This document shows, piece by piece, positions 22,484 through 30,136 of a stretch of 64,000 bases of DNA (position 1 is its first letter; each line of letters opens with the position of its first letter). The notes below the pieces were generated by a model. It searched no databases. It saw only the letters and a program-made list of their open reading frames with translations, and had not been told where the DNA came from. Source of the stretch: Actinoplanes xinjiangensis (GTDB lineage Bacteria > Actinomycetota > Actinomycetes > Mycobacteriales > Micromonosporaceae); contig NZ_QGGR01000017.1 of NCBI RefSeq assembly GCF_003148685.1, positions 110,564-174,563 of the forward strand, read 5' to 3'. The position numbers were made by a program, and so were the translations under genes.

Positions 22484-23337
22484 GCCGGCACCACCCGGGC
22501 GGCCGGGCCGAACCGGCGCAGCAGGTGACCGACCGCCCCGAAACCGAACTCGCTGATCTTCATGAACCACATGCCCACGTACAGCAGGGGGTGGGTCCGC
22601 AGGTAGCGGATGTTGCGCAGGTAGAGGGCGAACCGGTGCAGGATGTTGATCTGCCAGCGGAACGCCTCGGGGTGCTCCTGGGCGAACAGGCCGGCCGTGC
22701 CGACGTACCCCAGTTTCTTCCTGAGGGTGCGGGAGAGCCGCAACCGGCCCTCGTTGTGGTACAGGAAGCCCCGGGTCCGGCCGACGCGGTAGCCGGCGGC
22801 CCGGACCCGCAGGTCGAGGTCCTTGTCCTCGGAGAAGATCATCCGCTCGTCGTGGCCGCCGAGCTTCTCGTAGACGTCCCGGCGCAGGCAGCGCAGCGAC
22901 TCGATCTGCTCGACGCCGTCGTAGCACTTCTTCTCCAGCCACTTGCACCGCGCCCAGAAGGTGGTGCCGAACGACTCCTCCGGGACGACCAGGGCGTCGT
23001 ACCGCTCGGCCAGCAGGTCGGCGCACTCGCCGAGCAGGCCCGGCGTCACCGTCATGTCGGTGTCGAGGTGCAGCAGGATGTCACCGGACGCCTCGGCCGC
23101 GCCGCGCCGGCGTCCCTGCGCCATCGACCGGTTCTCCCGCAGATACCGCACGGCCAGGCCGCCGGCCCGGAATTCCGCCACGATCTCCGCGGTCTCGTCG
23201 GTGGACCGGACGTCGTCGTTGACGACGATCTCGAAGTCACCGAAGTCGGAGGCCCGGAACGAGTCCAGGAACTCGCGGAGCAGCGTCGCACTGTTGTAGG
23301 CCGGCACGATGACCGAGAGCGTCGGCGGTCGGGTCAT
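22480..23337 (-). CDS. Family 2 glycosyltransferase
   Basis: A 285-residue GT-A enzyme: LSVIVPAYNSATLLREFLDS, nucleotide-binding VNDDVRSTDET, the metal-binding DXD in LHLDTDM, and SEDKDLDLR in the acceptor region. The C-terminus has hydrophobic patches (LLYVGMWFMKISEFGFG) that may associate with the membrane. The ATG at 23337 (MTRPPTL) is preferred over an upstream in-frame start because it places the first strand normally. It is the first gene of a coupled pair with the GT4 gene. Confidence 0.88.
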   Translation of the reverse strand: MTRPPTLSVIVPAYNSATLLREFLDSFRASDFGDFEIVVNDDVRSTDETAEIVAEFRAGGLAVRYLRENRSMAQGRRRGAAEASGDILLHLDTDMTVTPGLLGECADLLAERYDALVVPEESFGTTFWARCKWLEKKCYDGVEQIESLRCLRRDVYEKLGGHDERMIFSEDKDLDLRVRAAGYRVGRTRGFLYHNEGRLRLSRTLRKKLGYVGTAGLFAQEHPEAFRWQINILHRFALYLRNIRYLRTHPLLYVGMWFMKISEFGFGAVGHLLRRFGPAARVVPA

Positions 23338-23385
23338 GACCCAGTATGGCCACATTTCGGCCGCTCCGGAGGCCGGTATGACGAC

Positions 23386-23418
23386 GGTGGGCCGGGGCTC
23401 CACGAGCCCCGGCCCACC
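23386..23418 (-). terminator. Strong hairpin terminator
   Basis: A perfect 15-bp stem (GGTGGGCCGGGGCTC with its complement) closes on a 3-base loop, 19 bases downstream of the stop of the secreted Cys-repeat gene. There is no U-tract, which is common for actinomycete terminators. Confidence 0.85.
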
Positions 23419-23437
23419 GGTTACAGCGGTAGAACGG

Positions 23438-26400
23438 TCAGTAGGTCACGGACAGCAGCAGCGCCCAGTAGGTGAGCGTCACCGCCTGGATCGGCGTCAG
23501 CGTCGGCTTGGCGCCGTTGGTCATCGCCGTCACCTTGGCGATGTACGCCGTGAACCGGCCCGCGTTCAGGTCGTTCGCCAGGTGCTGGAGGGTGACCGGG
23601 GAGGCCCCGGTCCCGTACTGGCGGGTCAGGTCGATGAGCCACTGGACCGTCAGCTTGACGCTGTAGGTGATCTGGACCGTGGCCGCCGCGTTGCCCGCCT
23701 TGTCGACCGCACCGGTGCACCTGACCGTGTGGTGCCCGTTGCTCTCGACGCGGCTGATCGTCGCGGCGGTGGCCACGCCCGACACCGGGTCGGTGGTGGC
23801 GCAGGAGAGGACCGGGTTGGCGTCGGGGCCGAGCACGGCGCCGTCGGTGGCTCCGACGACGGTGACGGCGGGGGCCGTACGGTCGACCTTGACCGTGGCC
23901 GTGGCGGTGGCCGTGTTACCGGCCCGGTCGGTCGCCGTGCCGGTCACGACCTGGCCGGCACCGTCACCGGTCACCGTCCTGGCGGCCGGGCAGGAGCCGA
24001 CGCCGGAGCCGGTGTCGGTGCAGCCGAACCGGACCGTGGGGGCGGTGCGGTACCAGCCCTCGGCGTTGGCGGAACCGTCGACGGTCGTGGTGACGACCGG
24101 TACGGTCCGGTCGACGTTGACGGTCACCGACACGGCGGTGTTGTTGCCGGCCCGGTCGGTGGCGGTGCCCGTGACGACCTGGGCCGTGCCGTCGGCGTTG
24201 ACGGTGACGTCGGCGGGGCAGACGTCGATGCCCGAGCCGGTGTCGGTGCAGGTGAACTTCACGGTCGGCGGGGTGCGGTGCCAGCCGGCGCCGTTGGCGG
24301 TGCCGGCCAGCGCGGCGGTGATCTTCGGCGCGGTCCGGTCGACGTTGACGGTGACCGAGGTGCCGGTGGTGTTGCCGGCCTTGTCGACGGTGGTGCCGGT
24401 GACGACCTGGTTCGCACCGTCGGTGGTGACCGTGGTGTCGGCCGGGCAGGACGCGATCCCGGAGGCCGCGTCGGTGCAGAGGAACCGGACGGTCGGCGCG
24501 GTGCGGTACCAGCCGGCGCTGCTGGGGGTCGCGTCGACGGTGGTGGTGACGACCGGGGCGGTCTTGTCGACGTCGACGGTGACCGCGGTGCTCGTGGTGT
24601 TGCCGGCGTTGTCGACGGTGGTGCCGTTGACGACCTGGGCCGCGCCGTCGGTGTCGACGGTGACGTCGGCCGGGCAGGACGCGATGCCGGAACCACCGTC
24701 GGTGCAGGTGAACCGGATGGTCGGGGCGGTCCGCAGCCAGCCGGCGTCGTTCGCGGCGCCGACCAGGGTGGCGACGATCGCCGGCGCGGTCCGGTCGACG
24801 TTCACGGTGACCGAGGTGCCGGCGGAGTTACCGGCCCGGTCCCCGGCCGTGCCGGTGACGACCTGGCCCGCGCCGTCGGTGGTGACCGTGGTGTCGGCCG
24901 GGCAGGACGCCAGCCCGGAGGCGCCGTCGGTGCAGTTGAAGTGGACGGTGGGGGCGGTGCGGTACCAGCCGGCGCTGTTCGCGGTCTGGTCGATCGTGGT
25001 GGTCAGGACCGGGGCGGTCACGTCGACGTCGAGCGTCACCGTGGCGGTCGCGGTGTTGCCGGCCTTGTCGAGGGCGATGCCGGTGACCTTCTGGGCCAGG
25101 CCGTCGGCGACCACGGTGTCGGCCGGGCAGCTGGAGACGGTCGACGTCGCGTCGGTGCAGGTGTAGTGGATCCGGGGAGCGGTGGTGTACCAGCCGGCGG
25201 CGTTCTTCGTACCGATCACCTCGGCGGCGATCTGCGGAGCGGTCTGGTCGACCTTGAGGGTGACGGTGGTCGTGGTGGTGTTGCCGGCCGCGTCCTTGGC
25301 CGTGCCCGAGTAGCGCCGGGCGAGGCCGTCGGAGCCGGCGAGCACCGGCGCCGGGCAGGAGGCGATCGCGCCGCTGTCGTCGGCACAGGCGAACTGGATG
25401 GTCACCGGGGTCCGGAACCAGCCGTTCACCGGCTTCTGCGACAGCGTGGTGGTGATCGTCGGGGGCACCCGGTCGGGACCGCTGGGCACGATGGTGGTGT
25501 CGGTCTCCGGCGCCGGGGGTTCGGCGTTCGGGTCCCAGATCGGGACGGTGCCGGTCACGGCGCTGCTGCCGCCGTTCTCGTTGTACGCCTTGAGCTCCAC
25601 GACCCAGCTCTTGTCGGCGGCCAGGGAGAGCGTGGTGGTGCGGGCCGACGCGTCGACCTTCACCAGCCTGGTCACCTTCTCCGTGCCGTAGCCGATCTGG
25701 TAGTACGTGGGCGCGGGCCCGCCGGCCGGCGCCTTCCACACCAGATCGACGGTGCCGGGGGCGTCGGCACGCCGTTCCACGACCAGGTTGGTCGGGTCGG
25801 CCGGCCGGTAGCGGTCGATCAGTGACTTCGCCGTCACGCAGGCGCCGTACTCGTTGACCGTGGTCACCGCCAGCGTGTACGCGCGGTCCGCGTCGATGCC
25901 GGCGTACCGGAACGACATGTCCATACTCGTCTGATCGGCGAGGACGACACCGTCGGACAGCCGGGTGAAGACCGAGCGGTAGCCGGTCAGCGGCGTGTAG
26001 CCGGTCCACGCCGGAACCCGCCAGGCGGCGGTGGCCGTGGTGCCCTCGTCGGTACGGGTGGGCGCCATGCCCATCACGGCGCTCGGGGTGAGTGCCCGCA
26101 GCGACCAGTAGCCGGTGTTGGTGCTCTCGCCGGCCTTGTCGACCGCGCCGACCCGCACCTTGTAGGCGGTGCACGGGTTGGGGGCGTCGATCGTGTACTC
26201 GGTCGCCGTGGCCGGCAGGTCGAGCACGGTCTGGACGTCACCGGCGATGATGTCGATCGCGTAGTGGTCGACGTCGGGGACCGTCTTCCAGGTGACCCGC
26301 ACCTTGTACACGTCGTCCGCCGCTCTGGCGACGGCCAGGCTCCTGGGCGCCGCGGGTGCGGCGGAGGCACTCGACGGGACGGCGACCGAGACGGTCGCCA

Positions 26401-26449
26401 GCCCGAGCGTCCCTACGCCCACCGCGACTAATAGTCGCCTCAAGTCCAT
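23438..26449 (-). CDS. Large secreted protein with fibronectin-III domains and seven Cys-pair repeats
   Basis: A 1,003-residue exported protein with a signal peptide (VAVPSSASAAPAA). Residues about 35-310 form three FnIII-like domains (YKVRVTWKTVPDVDHYAIDI). From about 330 come seven tandem repeats of 78-83 residues and a degenerate eighth. Each full repeat has AGWYRTAPTV, then FxCTD and SCPA (a conserved Cys pair), then DxAGNT and VNVDRTAP. The C-terminal 80 residues (LTVQWLIDLTRQYGTG) are not repeated. The repeats resemble Ig-like surface domains, suggesting a stalk-like adhesin or matrix protein. It has its own 11-nt-repeat promoter region and terminator. Confidence 0.85.
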   Translation of the reverse strand: MDLRRLLVAVGVGTLGLATVSVAVPSSASAAPAAPRSLAVARAADDVYKVRVTWKTVPDVDHYAIDIIAGDVQTVLDLPATATEYTIDAPNPCTAYKVRVGAVDKAGESTNTGYWSLRALTPSAVMGMAPTRTDEGTTATAAWRVPAWTGYTPLTGYRSVFTRLSDGVVLADQTSMDMSFRYAGIDADRAYTLAVTTVNEYGACVTAKSLIDRYRPADPTNLVVERRADAPGTVDLVWKAPAGGPAPTYYQIGYGTEKVTRLVKVDASARTTTLSLAADKSWVVELKAYNENGGSSAVTGTVPIWDPNAEPPAPETDTTIVPSGPDRVPPTITTTLSQKPVNGWFRTPVTIQFACADDSGAIASCPAPVLAGSDGLARRYSGTAKDAAGNTTTTTVTLKVDQTAPQIAAEVIGTKNAAGWYTTAPRIHYTCTDATSTVSSCPADTVVADGLAQKVTGIALDKAGNTATATVTLDVDVTAPVLTTTIDQTANSAGWYRTAPTVHFNCTDGASGLASCPADTTVTTDGAGQVVTGTAGDRAGNSAGTSVTVNVDRTAPAIVATLVGAANDAGWLRTAPTIRFTCTDGGSGIASCPADVTVDTDGAAQVVNGTTVDNAGNTTSTAVTVDVDKTAPVVTTTVDATPSSAGWYRTAPTVRFLCTDAASGIASCPADTTVTTDGANQVVTGTTVDKAGNTTGTSVTVNVDRTAPKITAALAGTANGAGWHRTPPTVKFTCTDTGSGIDVCPADVTVNADGTAQVVTGTATDRAGNNTAVSVTVNVDRTVPVVTTTVDGSANAEGWYRTAPTVRFGCTDTGSGVGSCPAARTVTGDGAGQVVTGTATDRAGNTATATATVKVDRTAPAVTVVGATDGAVLGPDANPVLSCATTDPVSGVATAATISRVESNGHHTVRCTGAVDKAGNAAATVQITYSVKLTVQWLIDLTRQYGTGASPVTLQHLANDLNAGRFTAYIAKVTAMTNGAKPTLTPIQAVTLTYWALLLSVTY

Positions 26450-26501
26450 CTGGACCTCGTTCTTGTCGTTGGGGGTTCCGGGGGGATCAATCGGCTCGCC
26501 A

Positions 26502-26523
26502 TCTCAAGCGCGCCTCAAGCCGG
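26502..26523 (-). promoter_or_regulatory. Two contiguous 11-nt direct repeats upstream of the secreted protein
   Basis: TCTCAAGCGCG and CCTCAAGCCGG are adjacent 11-mers, each with TCAAGC at positions 3-8. They lie 52 bases before the ATG at 26449 and touch the stop codon of the histidine kinase gene upstream. They match the repeats at 21307, 30045, 39245 and 39299. Confidence 0.58.
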
Positions 26524-27393
26524 GGTGTGGTCGAGGTCAACTTCCGGGACCACCGGCGCGTACGGTGTGCCGGCCCTCCGTGCCGGCGGCAGGGTGAACC
26601 AGATGCGGGCGCCGCCGCGGAACTGCGGGTCGGCACCGATGGCGCCGCCCATCCGCTGCACGATGCGGCGGCAGATGGGCAGGCCGAGACCATTTCCCGG
26701 GTACGCCTCGGGATGCGCCCGGTGAAGTTCCTCGAAGATGGCCTCGTGCTGTCCGTCCTGGATCCCGATCCCGTGGTCGGTGATCTCGATCCGGACCATG
26801 TCGTCGTCGAGTGCCCGGGCGGAGACGTGCACCCGGGCGGCCTCGCCCATCGGCACGTACTTGATCGCGTTGCCGAGCAGGTTCTCGAGCAGCCGCCGGA
26901 TCATGCCGTGGTCGCCGTGCACGGCCGGCAGCCCGTCGTGGGTGATCAGGGGCCGCGGCCGGATCAGGCCGACCGCGTCCGCCGTCAGGTCGTCGACGAG
27001 GGCGGACAGGTCGATCGGGCCCAGGCGCAGCGGGCTGTCGGAGGTCGCCGAATAGGCGAGCACGTCGTCGATGAGCCGCCGCATCCGGTCGGCGCTGCGG
27101 TTGATCTCGCCGACGAACTCGTCGTAGCCGGCCGGGCGCGGCCACCCGAAGTCGAGGTGTTCGAGCAGCTGGGCGTAGCCGAGGATGCCGGCGAGCGGCG
27201 CCTTCAGATCGTGGCTGACGTCGCGCGCGAAGGTCCGCAGTTCGTCCACCGACCGGTGCAGCCCGTCCATCGTGGCCCGCAGCTGCGCGTTGTGGCGGCG
27301 CTCCTGCTCCAGTTCGGCGCGGAGACCGGCGATTTCGATGTTGACGGTTGCGGCGCTGTCGGACACCGTGGGCCTTTCCTGCTGGGGGTTCAT
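26515..27393 (-). CDS. Soluble sensor histidine kinase
   Basis: A 292-residue cytoplasmic kinase without membrane segments. An N-terminal coiled coil (RAELEQERRHNAQLRATMDG) leads into a HisKA domain with VSHDLKAPLAGILGYAQLL (His near 60). A HATPase domain follows with N box ENLLGNAIKYVP, G1 DHGIGI and G2 GNGLGLPI. The kinase core is like phytochrome-type (Cph1) kinases, but no sensory domain remains, so signal input must come from a partner. Its ATG overlaps the stop of the hybrid kinase gene (ATGA), so the two are coupled and may form a complex. Confidence 0.9.
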   Translation of the reverse strand: MNPQQERPTVSDSAATVNIEIAGLRAELEQERRHNAQLRATMDGLHRSVDELRTFARDVSHDLKAPLAGILGYAQLLEHLDFGWPRPAGYDEFVGEINRSADRMRRLIDDVLAYSATSDSPLRLGPIDLSALVDDLTADAVGLIRPRPLITHDGLPAVHGDHGMIRRLLENLLGNAIKYVPMGEAARVHVSARALDDDMVRIEITDHGIGIQDGQHEAIFEELHRAHPEAYPGNGLGLPICRRIVQRMGGAIGADPQFRGGARIWFTLPPARRAGTPYAPVVPEVDLDHTPA

Positions 27394-29270
27394 CGGGTCA
27401 TCACCGGAGAGGGATCGCCGTCGGTCGGGATGCGGGAGCTGAGCCGGTCATCGGGATCGCCCGGTGGCGCGGTGGCCGCGGGATGCAGGTAGGGCGCCAG
27501 CGCGGCCCGCAGCTCGGGCAGGGTGATCGGCTTGCTCAGGCGCCCGTTCATTCCGGCGGCCAGGCATCGGTCCCGGTCGGCCGGTGCGGTCGCGGTCAGA
27601 GCCAGGATCGGGGTACGGCAGCCGGCCGCCCGGATCAGCCGGGTCGCCTCCAGCCCGTCGGTGCGCGGCATCTGGACGTCCATCAGCACCACGTCGTAGC
27701 CGGTGTCACCGAGCGCCGCCCGGGCCGCCGCGGCGCCGTCGACGACGGTGTCGCAGGTGACGCCCATCAGCTCGATCATCCGGCGGAAGACGGTGCGGTT
27801 GACCTCGTTGTCCTCGGCGAGCAGGACCCGGCCGCCAGACAGCGGGGGCACCGTGACCGGGGCGCCGCGGACTCCGGTGCGCTCCTGGTTGAGGGCGGCG
27901 ACCAGGCGGTTGAGCACCAGCGGCGCGGTCAGCACACCGGGCCGCCGGACCACGCCGGTTCGCGGGTCGGTGGTGCTGATCATCAGGCCCTGCCCGTCCG
28001 GCCCGACCGCCCGGCCGACGGTGTCGGCCCGCTGTGCCGCCTCGGTGTCGTGCGCGTCGTCGCACCACAGCACCGTGTCGACGTCCGCCATCGGCCGGAT
28101 CACCTCGGCGAACGCGGCCGGCACCGGTTCGGCTCCGGCTCCGGCCAGCAGCCAGGCCAGTGCCTGCGTCGATCGGCGGGTCGGGGCGACCACGGCGATC
28201 CGGCGGCGGGCGAGCGGTCGCGGCTCGTCGTCGGGGGGCGCCGGCGCGACCTGCAACGGCAGCCGGATCCGGAACAGTGTGCCGGCGCCGGGTGTGGACT
28301 CGACCTCGATGGTCCCGTCCATCCGGGCGATCAGGCGGGACGCGAGCGCCAGCCCGAGGCCGGCGCCTTCGTGCCGCCGTGCGCTGGACGAGTCGGCCTG
28401 GGTGAACGGCTGGAAGATCCGGGCCCGCTGCGGTTCGTCGATGCCGGGGCCGGTGTCCGACACCGTCATCACCCACGTCCCGTCGCCGGGCGCCTCGGCC
28501 AGCACCACGACCTCACCGGCGGTGGTGAACTTGACGGCGTTGCCGACCACGGCGTCGAGCACCTGCCGCAACCGCCCGGCGTCACCCTGGACGGCCGGCG
28601 GGAGATCCGGCGCCGGGGCGGTGAGCAGCAGGATGCCCTTGCTCCGCGACTCCCGCTGGAGCGGCTCGACCACGCCCTCCAGCAGCGTCCGGATCGTCAC
28701 CGGCTCGTGCGCCAGGCGCAGCCGCCCGGTCTCCAGGCGGCCCAGGTCGAGCAGGTTGTCGGTGAGCGTCTCCAGCGCCCGGGTGGAGAAGTAGACGTTG
28801 TCCACGATCTCCCGGACGCCCTGCTCCAGCGACTGCGCCCGGAGCAGCTCGACCGCCGCCACGACGGTGGTCACCGGGGTGCGCGCCTCATGGCTGAGCA
28901 GTGCCAGGAACTCGGCCCGGGTGTCGGTGCCGGTCTCCTCGGTGATCTCGGTGACCAGGCACTGCCGTTCCCCGTCACCGGCGTCGAGCGCGGCGACCTG
29001 GAGGACCCGTTCGACGGCCTCGTCGCACCGGCAGCGCACCCGGGCGGGCGGCGTGGTGGGCGTCAGGCGCCACACCGCCTCGAGCACCCCCCGGTGCCCG
29101 CCGCATGGCCCCGGCGACGCGCTGAGGAACCCGCCCTCGGCCGGGTAGAGCCCACCGTCGCGGTCCGGCGCGGTCCATCGCCCGTTGGCGACGAGCACAC
29201 GACCGTCGAGGTCCAGGATCGCCGCGGGTACGGGGATCGCCTCGACGAGGCTGCGCGCTGCATATCCCAT
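27390..29270 (-). CDS. Hybrid histidine kinase with receiver domain
   Basis: A 626-residue soluble hybrid kinase. It has a short PAS-like N-terminus (LVEAIPVPAAILDLDGRVLV), HisKA with LALLSHEARTPVTTVV (His near 126), complete HATPase boxes (VVGNAVKF, SDTGPGID, GAGLGLALASRL) and a C-terminal receiver (LLAEDNEVNRTVF, VLMDVQMPRTDG with Asp near 533). It has no HPt domain. Its paralogue at 13930-16188 has the reverse fault, a dead kinase but an HPt, so the two look complementary. The ATG at 29270 has AAGG upstream and starts the same GYAARSLVEA-like sequence as the paralogue. Confidence 0.9.
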   Translation of the reverse strand: MGYAARSLVEAIPVPAAILDLDGRVLVANGRWTAPDRDGGLYPAEGGFLSASPGPCGGHRGVLEAVWRLTPTTPPARVRCRCDEAVERVLQVAALDAGDGERQCLVTEITEETGTDTRAEFLALLSHEARTPVTTVVAAVELLRAQSLEQGVREIVDNVYFSTRALETLTDNLLDLGRLETGRLRLAHEPVTIRTLLEGVVEPLQRESRSKGILLLTAPAPDLPPAVQGDAGRLRQVLDAVVGNAVKFTTAGEVVVLAEAPGDGTWVMTVSDTGPGIDEPQRARIFQPFTQADSSSARRHEGAGLGLALASRLIARMDGTIEVESTPGAGTLFRIRLPLQVAPAPPDDEPRPLARRRIAVVAPTRRSTQALAWLLAGAGAEPVPAAFAEVIRPMADVDTVLWCDDAHDTEAAQRADTVGRAVGPDGQGLMISTTDPRTGVVRRPGVLTAPLVLNRLVAALNQERTGVRGAPVTVPPLSGGRVLLAEDNEVNRTVFRRMIELMGVTCDTVVDGAAAARAALGDTGYDVVLMDVQMPRTDGLEATRLIRAAGCRTPILALTATAPADRDRCLAAGMNGRLSKPITLPELRAALAPYLHPAATAPPGDPDDRLSSRIPTDGDPSPVMTR

Positions 29271-29371
29271 GCCAGACCTTTCGCGTGGGAGCGAGCCGGG
29301 CGGGGGAGCCCGGACATTCATGCTGTGCCTCCTGGGGAGCGGCGCCGGGTGGGGTTCGGGTGCTGATCGGT

Positions 29372-29479
29372 TTCAGACGGCGCGCCGCCGGCCGGGTTCG
29401 CGTGCCGGCCGAGCTTCAGGAGGCGCGCGGTCCGGCTTCAGGCGGCGTGCCGGCCGGGTTTCAGGCGGCGTGCCGGCCG
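29372..29479. repeat. 22-23-nt repeat array at the 3' end of the secreted-protein gene
   Basis: TTCAGGCGGCGTGCCGGCCG occurs at 29437 and again at 29460, with degenerate copies near 29415, 29397 and 29372. The last copy includes the stop codon of the gene at 29461-29985. The spacing is about two helical turns (2 x 11), and each copy has a TCA, so it may also work as a protein-binding array upstream of the hybrid kinase gene. Confidence 0.75.
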
Positions 29480-29985
29480 CGGTAGCCGCCCGGCGTGGTG
29501 CCGGGCGTGCCCTGGCCGCGGCGGCGCAGCCACAGGCCCAGCGGCAGGGCGGCCAGCGCGACGGCGCCGAGGGCCCACGGGAGCAGGTCGACCGGGCCAC
29601 GCGCGGCCGCCCGCGGCGGGATCGCCGAGATCAGGATCCGGGAGGAGCCGGAGACCGAGCGGCCGGCCAGCACGATGCTGGTTCCGGAGCTGCCGGCCAC
29701 CAGCATCGTCTCCGGCACGCTGATCTCGATGCGGCCGTTGTCGTCGCCGCGGGCCTGCTGGATCGGGCTGCTGCCGAGACGGACCTCGACCAGGTCGCGG
29801 GCCCGGTACCCGGCGCCGGCGACCAGCAGGCGACCGCCGCCGTCGGCCCAGGTCAGCATCAGCTTGTCGGAGCCCGCCGAGGCGCCGGCCGGCTTCGCGT
29901 CGAGGACCAGCGCCATGCCGCACATCGCCAGGAAGATCATCAGGGCGGTGGCGGTACGGCGGGCGGTGGCGCTGGTGTTCGACAT
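29461..29985 (-). CDS. Secreted, C-terminally membrane-anchored protein (paralogue of 13084-13674)
   Basis: A 174-residue protein with an N-terminal signal sequence (ALMIFLAMCGMALVLDAKPAGASA) given here as a hydrophobic stretch around residues 13-36. An extracytoplasmic beta domain follows (LLVAGAGYRARDLVEVRLGS, TSIVLAGRSVSGSSRILISA). It ends with a membrane helix (LLPWALGAVALAALPLGLWL) before RRR. The last part matches the protein at 13084-13674 (VPWVAALAGSLLAGLWLRRR). It is divergent from the AftD-like gene across a region with 11-nt repeats. The function is unknown; an accessory envelope role is inferred from context. Confidence 0.8.
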   Translation of the reverse strand: MSNTSATARRTATALMIFLAMCGMALVLDAKPAGASAGSDKLMLTWADGGGRLLVAGAGYRARDLVEVRLGSSPIQQARGDDNGRIEISVPETMLVAGSSGTSIVLAGRSVSGSSRILISAIPPRAAARGPVDLLPWALGAVALAALPLGLWLRRRGQGTPGTTPGGYRGRHAA

Positions 29986-30044
29986 GTGCAGAAGTCTGCG
30001 GGACCGCCGACGGCCGGGGGAACGCCTGCGAGCCAACCTTGCCC

Positions 30045-30086
30045 GCCTCCTGATCTGGTCTTGAGCTGGTTCCGGCGAACTTGAAC
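30045..30086 (-). promoter_or_regulatory. 11-nt direct repeats in the divergent promoter region
   Basis: On the minus strand, GTTCAAGTTCG (30076-30086), then after nine bases GCTCAAGACCA (30056-30066) and the contiguous GATCAGGAGGC (30045-30055). The TCA core and 11-nt register match the other boxes of this locus. They lie between the secreted-protein gene (minus) and the AftD-like gene (plus) and could control either. Confidence 0.5.
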
Positions 30087-30136
30087 CTGCCCCCGCCGGG
30101 CACCGGCTCAGCCGTGCCGCGAACGCGCCGAAGGGT

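Noticed and set aside
23309..25825. Gly/Arg/Val-rich plus-strand open frame opposite the Cys-repeat protein
   Set aside because: Its repeats simply mirror the repeated coding sequence on the other strand; there is no ribosome-binding site or signal.
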